From the NCBI GenBank assembly GCA_964647355.1, contig CAZYGK010000002.1:1-64000 (forward strand): a DNA stretch of 64,000 nucleotides, in the 5' to 3' direction. Position 1 is the first letter of the stretch, and each line of letters starts with the position of its first letter. The translations under genes were made by a program, and so were the position numbers. Of the stretch, positions 59,940 to 64,000 are shown one piece after another. The notes under the pieces were generated by a model, which was not told the origin of the DNA, made no database searches, and worked only from the letters and a program-made list of their open reading frames with translations. The stretch is from SZUA-430 sp964647355. Its GTDB lineage: Bacteria > Pseudomonadota > Alphaproteobacteria > Micropepsales > Micropepsaceae.

Positions 59940-62419
59940 GGTTGATCCTCCTGGGGTTCGGGCACGAAGGGTGAGAAGTCGCGCATGAGATCGGCGGCCC
60001 AATCGAGACCCCGGCTCTTGAGCCAGGCATCGGCGAACGGCGCTTTGCCGAATTCTTCGAGAACACGGGCGATGCGCAGCTGCTCGGCGGCACTCGACGT
60101 GGCGCACAGGGCCAGGGCAATGGGACCCAAGCCCAGCTCGAACAGACGATTGCCGCGGCGCGATTGCAGATAGTAGTCGCGCTTGGGAACCGCGGCCGCG
60201 ATCAATTGGATTTGACGCTCGTTCAGACCGAAGCGCTCGTAAGCCGCGCGCGACTGCGGTTCGAGCGCACGGTCGTTGGGCAAGAAAATCCGCTGCGGGC
60301 AACTCTCGATCAGCGCCGGCGCGATTTTGCTGTCGGCGATGTCGGCTAGCGATTGCGTCGCGAACACGACCGCGACATTTTTCTTCCGCAGCGTCTTCAG
60401 CCATTCACGAATGCGGCCTGCGAACAAGGGATCGTCGAGAAAGAGCCAAGCTTCGTCTAACAGTAGGAGTGTGGGCTTGCCATCGAACCGGGCCTCCAGC
60501 CGATGAAACAGATACGTGAGCACCGGTCCAACGGCGGCTTGGGCGTGCATCAGCTCTTCCATCTCGAAGCACTGGACCTGACCGAGGCTGAGATGATCTT
60601 CCGCGGCATCAAGCAAGCGCCCGAACGGACCTTCGAGCGTGTAAGGGCTGAGCGCGGACTTGAGCGCGTTCGACTGCAGCAACACGCAGAGCCCGGTCAG
60701 CGTACGCTCGGAGGGAGGCGCTCCGGCAAGATTGGTGAGCGCCGACCAGATCGCCTCTTTGATCTCAGGCGTAACCGCAACGCGTTCGTGCTGGAAGAGA
60801 CCCTGCACCCATTCGCTGGCCCAGGCGCGCTCGGCCGGATCGTCGATGCGCAACAGCGGCTGGAACGCGAGCGATCCCGCCGCTGCCAGTGCGAAGTGCG
60901 TCCCACCCATCCCGAGCACAGCGGCGCGTGCGGAAAACCCCTTGTCGAAGATATAGACCTGCGCGTCTCGGTAGCGCCGGAACTGCAACGCCATCAGCGC
61001 CAGCAGCACCGACTTGCCGGCGCCCGTCGGCCCCACGATGAACATATGACCGACGTCGCCCACATGGGTCGACAGACGAAACGGGGTCGAACCTTGCGTC
61101 GCGGCCAAGAGCAACGGCGGGCCATCGAGATGGTCGTTGCGTTCGGGTCCGGCCCACACGGCGGAAAGCGGCATCAGATGTGCGAGGTTGAGCGTGTGCA
61201 CCAGCGGCTGGCGTACATTGGCGTAGACCTGCCCCGGCAGCGAGCCGAGCCACGCCTCGACCGCATTCACCGTTTCGCGGATGGTCGTGAAGCCTCGTCC
61301 GTTGATGACACGCTCGACGGCGCGGAGCTTTTCGTTGGCGGCGAAAGCGCTCTCGTCCCAAACGACGAGCGTCGTCGTCATATAGCCGAACGCCACGTCG
61401 TCGCTGCCGAGTTCCTGCAGCGCCGCGTCGGCGTCGGCCGCCTTGTTGTCGGCATCGGTGTCGACGAGTGTCGTCGGCTCGTTGAACATAACTTCGCGCA
61501 GGATCGCGAGAATGGACTTGCGCTTGGCGAACCACTGCCGGCGCAGTTTCGTCAGCGTGTGTGTCGCCGCCGGTTTGTCGAGGGGCACGAAGCGGGTGAC
61601 CCAACGATAGGGCACATGAAGATCGTTGAGTTCATCGAGCAGCCCCGGACGTGTGAGATTGGGAAACCCTCTGATGCTAAGGAGGCGCAAATGCTGTTCG
61701 CCCAACATCGGCTCAAGGCCGCCGAGCAATGGTTCGTCGACCAACACCGCGTCGAGATACATCGGCGTCTCGGGAACCGCGACCGGATGCCTCTTCGTCG
61801 AGATCGTGGCGTGCAGATAGGTCAGCGTCTCGCCATCGTCGAGCGCGCGCATCTCGGGCATGAGACCAGACAAGAGATCCTGAATGCGGCTGCTTTCGGC
61901 CTGGAAGAATGCGAGATGGTCCCGCCCGGCGAGGCTCTGCCCCAGGGCCGGAACTGGCCGGTCAAGCAGCGCTTGTTCCGCCCGGTTCACGCGGTCTTCG
62001 GGCGGCATATATAATAGTGTGAGGTGATAGGTGCTTTCGTGATGCGCGCGCTGCTGTTTTTGGCGGGTTTCCGCGCCTAGATCGAATGCTGGCTCGAACA
62101 GAGCGCGCCGCTCTTCATCGATCAGCCACGACAGGGAATCAGGAAAGGTTGCCGCCGGATACCCAGGCGCGGGCAAGCGTTCCGCCTCGACGAAGAGGGC
62201 CCAACCTCCACCCAAGCGGCGGAACACGTTGTTGAGCCGGGCGCAGGTTGCGACGAGTTCGGCTTCGGTCGCGCTCTCAAGATCGGGCCCGCGGAACCGG
62301 AACGTCCTCTGAAAACTCCCATCCTTGTTGAGCACGATCCCAGGCGCGATCAGGGCGGCCCACGGCAAATAGTCCGCCAGCAGCTTCGAGGTCCGCCGAT
62401 ATTCGCGCAGGTTCAGCAT
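59936..62419 (-). CDS. trbE: Conjugal transfer ATPase TrbE (VirB4-like)
   Basis: Cytosolic ATPase of 827 residues that powers pilus assembly and substrate transfer. It has the N-terminal CagE/TrbE domain (LNLREYRRTSKLLADYLPWA), Walker A GPTGAGKS near residue 460, Walker B LLLLDEAWLFLD and the FATQSLADIADS motif. Full length for TrbE. It overlaps trbD by 7 bp. Confidence 0.95.
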   Translation of the reverse strand: MLNLREYRRTSKLLADYLPWAALIAPGIVLNKDGSFQRTFRFRGPDLESATEAELVATCARLNNVFRRLGGGWALFVEAERLPAPGYPAATFPDSLSWLIDEERRALFEPAFDLGAETRQKQQRAHHESTYHLTLLYMPPEDRVNRAEQALLDRPVPALGQSLAGRDHLAFFQAESSRIQDLLSGLMPEMRALDDGETLTYLHATISTKRHPVAVPETPMYLDAVLVDEPLLGGLEPMLGEQHLRLLSIRGFPNLTRPGLLDELNDLHVPYRWVTRFVPLDKPAATHTLTKLRRQWFAKRKSILAILREVMFNEPTTLVDTDADNKAADADAALQELGSDDVAFGYMTTTLVVWDESAFAANEKLRAVERVINGRGFTTIRETVNAVEAWLGSLPGQVYANVRQPLVHTLNLAHLMPLSAVWAGPERNDHLDGPPLLLAATQGSTPFRLSTHVGDVGHMFIVGPTGAGKSVLLALMALQFRRYRDAQVYIFDKGFSARAAVLGMGGTHFALAAAGSLAFQPLLRIDDPAERAWASEWVQGLFQHERVAVTPEIKEAIWSALTNLAGAPPSERTLTGLCVLLQSNALKSALSPYTLEGPFGRLLDAAEDHLSLGQVQCFEMEELMHAQAAVGPVLTYLFHRLEARFDGKPTLLLLDEAWLFLDDPLFAGRIREWLKTLRKKNVAVVFATQSLADIADSKIAPALIESCPQRIFLPNDRALEPQSRAAYERFGLNERQIQLIAAAVPKRDYYLQSRRGNRLFELGLGPIALALCATSSAAEQLRIARVLEEFGKAPFADAWLKSRGLDWAADLMRDFSPFVPEPQEDQP

Positions 62420-62670
62420 GAGAGATGCGCCTTGTGGCGAAGATGACGGCCCAAGACTTCGACAAACTGCGGATCGCGCTTGGCGGCGTAGACCGCGATT
62501 GCATGTCCGATGACGCCGAACAGGGCGCCCGCAATCCAGAGGCGCAGACCCAGCGCCAAGGCAGCCGCGATCGTGCCGTTCACGATCGCAACGGCACGCG
62601 GCGCACCTGCGAGCAGGATCGGCTCGGTCAGCGAACGGTGCAGCGGCACCTCAAAGCCCGGGACCGGCAT
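62413..62670 (-). CDS. trbD: Conjugal transfer protein TrbD (VirB3-like)
   Basis: Membrane protein of 85 residues with VPGFEVPLHRSLTEPILLAGAPR at the N-terminus and two helices, followed by AAKRDPQFVEVLGRHLRHK, the standard TrbD pattern. ATG at 62670 overlaps the trbC stop (TGATG). Confidence 0.93.
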   Translation of the reverse strand: MPVPGFEVPLHRSLTEPILLAGAPRAVAIVNGTIAAALALGLRLWIAGALFGVIGHAIAVYAAKRDPQFVEVLGRHLRHKAHLSC

Positions 62671-62984
62671 CAAACGAGCGCTCCGCCGCCGAACGAGAAA
62701 AAGGTGAGAAAGAAGCTCGTCGCGGCAAAGGCGATCGAGAGACCGAAGACGATCTGCACCAAACGCCGGAAGCCGCCGGACGTCTCGCCGAAGGCAAGCG
62801 AGAGACCGGTGACGATGATGATGATCACGGCAACGATGCGGGCGACCGGTCCCTGGATCGAATCCAAGATCGATTGCAGCGGCGCCTCCCAGGGCATGTT
62901 CGAGCCGGCGGCGAACGCCGGGCTCGTGAGGGCCAAGAGCGCAACTGCGGACACCAGAAGCGCAAACCGACGATGAAATTTCAT
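62670..62984 (-). CDS. trbC: Conjugal transfer pilin TrbC (VirB2-like)
   Basis: Prepilin of 104 residues with a long signal peptide (LLVSAVALLALTSPAFA) and two hydrophobic helices separated by a short GETSGGFRR loop. It matches the major pilus subunit of Trb/P-type systems, which is cyclised in RP4. ATG at 62984 overlaps the trbB stop (ATGA). Confidence 0.92.
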   Translation of the reverse strand: MKFHRRFALLVSAVALLALTSPAFAAGSNMPWEAPLQSILDSIQGPVARIVAVIIIIVTGLSLAFGETSGGFRRLVQIVFGLSIAFAATSFFLTFFSFGGGALV

Positions 62985-63979
62985 AAGCGAGGTCCTTCTT
63001 GGGCGAGGGTCAGCGGGTTCAAGGGATCGATCGTGCGCAGCCGGTAGTCGCCGCCGGCGAACCCTTCGACGACGGCAATCGTCTCGATCCGGCGGGCGCT
63101 GCCGCGTCCTGCGATAAAGACGATGAGATCGATCGCCTGCGCGATGAGTGAACGCGGGACAACCGTCACCGCTTCTTGGATCAGGAGTTCAAGCCGGGTC
63201 AGGGCCGAGGCCGCCGAGTTTGCGTGAACCGTCGCGATGCCGCCGGGATGGCCTGTGTTCCAGGCTTTGAGCATATCGAGCGCCTCGCCGCCCCTGACCT
63301 CGCCGACGATGATCCGGTCGGGTCGCAGGCGCATGGTCGAGCGCACGAGATCGGCAAGCGTCACGGCGCCGCGATGCGTACGCAAGGCGACCGTATCCTT
63401 CGCCGGACATTGAAGTTCGCGGGTGTCTTCGATCAGAACGATGCGCTCGTTGGCATCGGCCATTTCGGCGAGGAGGGCGTTGGCGAGCGTCGTCTTGCCC
63501 GAGCCGGTGCCGCCGGCGATCAAGATCGTCTTGCGGTCGGCGACGGCCTTGCGCAACACGGCCGCGTGGAGCGGCGTCAGAATTTGATCGGCCACATAGT
63601 CTTCAAGCCGCAGCACCTGGCCGATCGGCTTCCTGATCGAAAAGCACGGCGCGCTCGAAACAGGCGGCAAGATGCCCTCGAAGCGCTCGCCGCTCTCAGG
63701 CAGTTCGGCGCTCACGATGGGGGACGTGGCGCAGGCTTCGAGCCGGACGTGGCTCGCGATCAAGCGGATGATCCGCTCGACCTCCGAAGGCGCCAGCCGC
63801 ACGCCGCTGTCGATACAACGCTGCCCTTGCCGTTCGACCCGCAGGCGACCATCAGCGTTGACCATGATCTCGACAACCGCCGGATCGGCGAGTGCCGCTG
63901 CGATGGCAGGGCCCATTGCGGTCCGCAACATCGTCCGCCGCCGCTCGCGGCTCTCGTCGCACGGGAGGGTGCCGTTCAT
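62981..63979 (-). CDS. trbB: Conjugal transfer ATPase TrbB (VirB11-like)
   Basis: Hexameric secretion ATPase of 332 residues. It has an N-terminal PAS-like domain (VVEIMVNADGRLRVERQG), Walker A GGTGSGKT at 156-163, the Asp box VLIEDTREL, Walker B-like RIIVGEVRGGEALDML and the His box HPGGIATVHANSA. First complete trb gene in the window. Confidence 0.95.
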   Translation of the reverse strand: MNGTLPCDESRERRRTMLRTAMGPAIAAALADPAVVEIMVNADGRLRVERQGQRCIDSGVRLAPSEVERIIRLIASHVRLEACATSPIVSAELPESGERFEGILPPVSSAPCFSIRKPIGQVLRLEDYVADQILTPLHAAVLRKAVADRKTILIAGGTGSGKTTLANALLAEMADANERIVLIEDTRELQCPAKDTVALRTHRGAVTLADLVRSTMRLRPDRIIVGEVRGGEALDMLKAWNTGHPGGIATVHANSAASALTRLELLIQEAVTVVPRSLIAQAIDLIVFIAGRGSARRIETIAVVEGFAGGDYRLRTIDPLNPLTLAQEGPRL

Positions 63980-64000
63980 TCGCGCACCTCATGACGCTCG
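63976..64000 (-). CDS. C-terminal end of the gene upstream of trbB, cut by the window edge
   Basis: Reading in from the right edge, seven codons encode ERHEVRE and then TGA, overlapping the trbB start as ATGA. A CopG-type ribbon-helix-helix protein usually precedes trbB in this family of elements and often ends in a similar charged tail, so that is the likely identity. Confidence 0.4.

Noticed and set aside
60503..62014. A 503-codon plus-strand open frame opposite trbE
   Set aside because: Composition is typical of antisense frames, and trbE has intact Walker motifs.

Overview
The window looks like chromosome of a GC-rich alphaproteobacterium. The left end carries methylmalonyl-CoA mutase, then an alphaproteobacterial core block: a SUV3-type helicase, an S4 RNA-binding protein, a seven-iron ferredoxin, CarD and RpoH. 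From about 9.9 kb to the right end almost everything is accessory DNA. No complete tRNA, rRNA or CRISPR array is visible.

Layout. 1-9.8 kb: core genes, ending with a nuclease-like and a GFA-like protein. 9.94-16.77 kb: a minus-strand catabolic operon (Rieske oxygenase, two SDRs, luciferase-like monooxygenase, TetR, cytochrome P450). It is bracketed by two direct repeats of about 133 bp, each starting with the 5' half of a tRNA-Arg(CCU) gene. 17.0-47.5 kb: a large metal-resistance region. It holds a pco-type copper operon, a decayed IS, CsoR with a Cu(+)-ATPase, a CusAB-type Cu/Ag pump, several small Cys/His-rich exported proteins, a DMT exporter with a histidine-rich tail, a CDF pump and a remnant of a second one, a DsbA/DsbB pair, and a czcCBA pump with a czcI-like gene and a broken czcN. 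Three near-identical 17-bp CsoR-type operators tie the copper genes together.

47.7-52.9 kb is the most interesting block. A four-gene operon encodes a ubiquitin-like protein ending in glycine, an E2-like protein, a JAB/JAMM peptidase and an E1-like ThiF protein. This is the architecture of the bacterial ISG15-like (Bil) antiphage system. Divergent from it, and sharing its control region, is an operon of an XRE repressor, an ImmA/IrrE metallopeptidase and an ExoI (SbcB)-family exonuclease. The first two resemble the CapH/CapP switch known from CBASS, so this may be a Bil system under protease-relieved, possibly ssDNA-sensitive, repression.

52.9-64 kb: a DUF4238 gene, a DUF3800 remnant, DUF736 and DUF2274 genes, and the mating-pair formation operon trbBCDEJLFGI, which runs off the right edge. 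The trb genes next to resistance and defence cargo suggest an integrative and conjugative element. Its integrase, relaxase and far boundary are not in the window.
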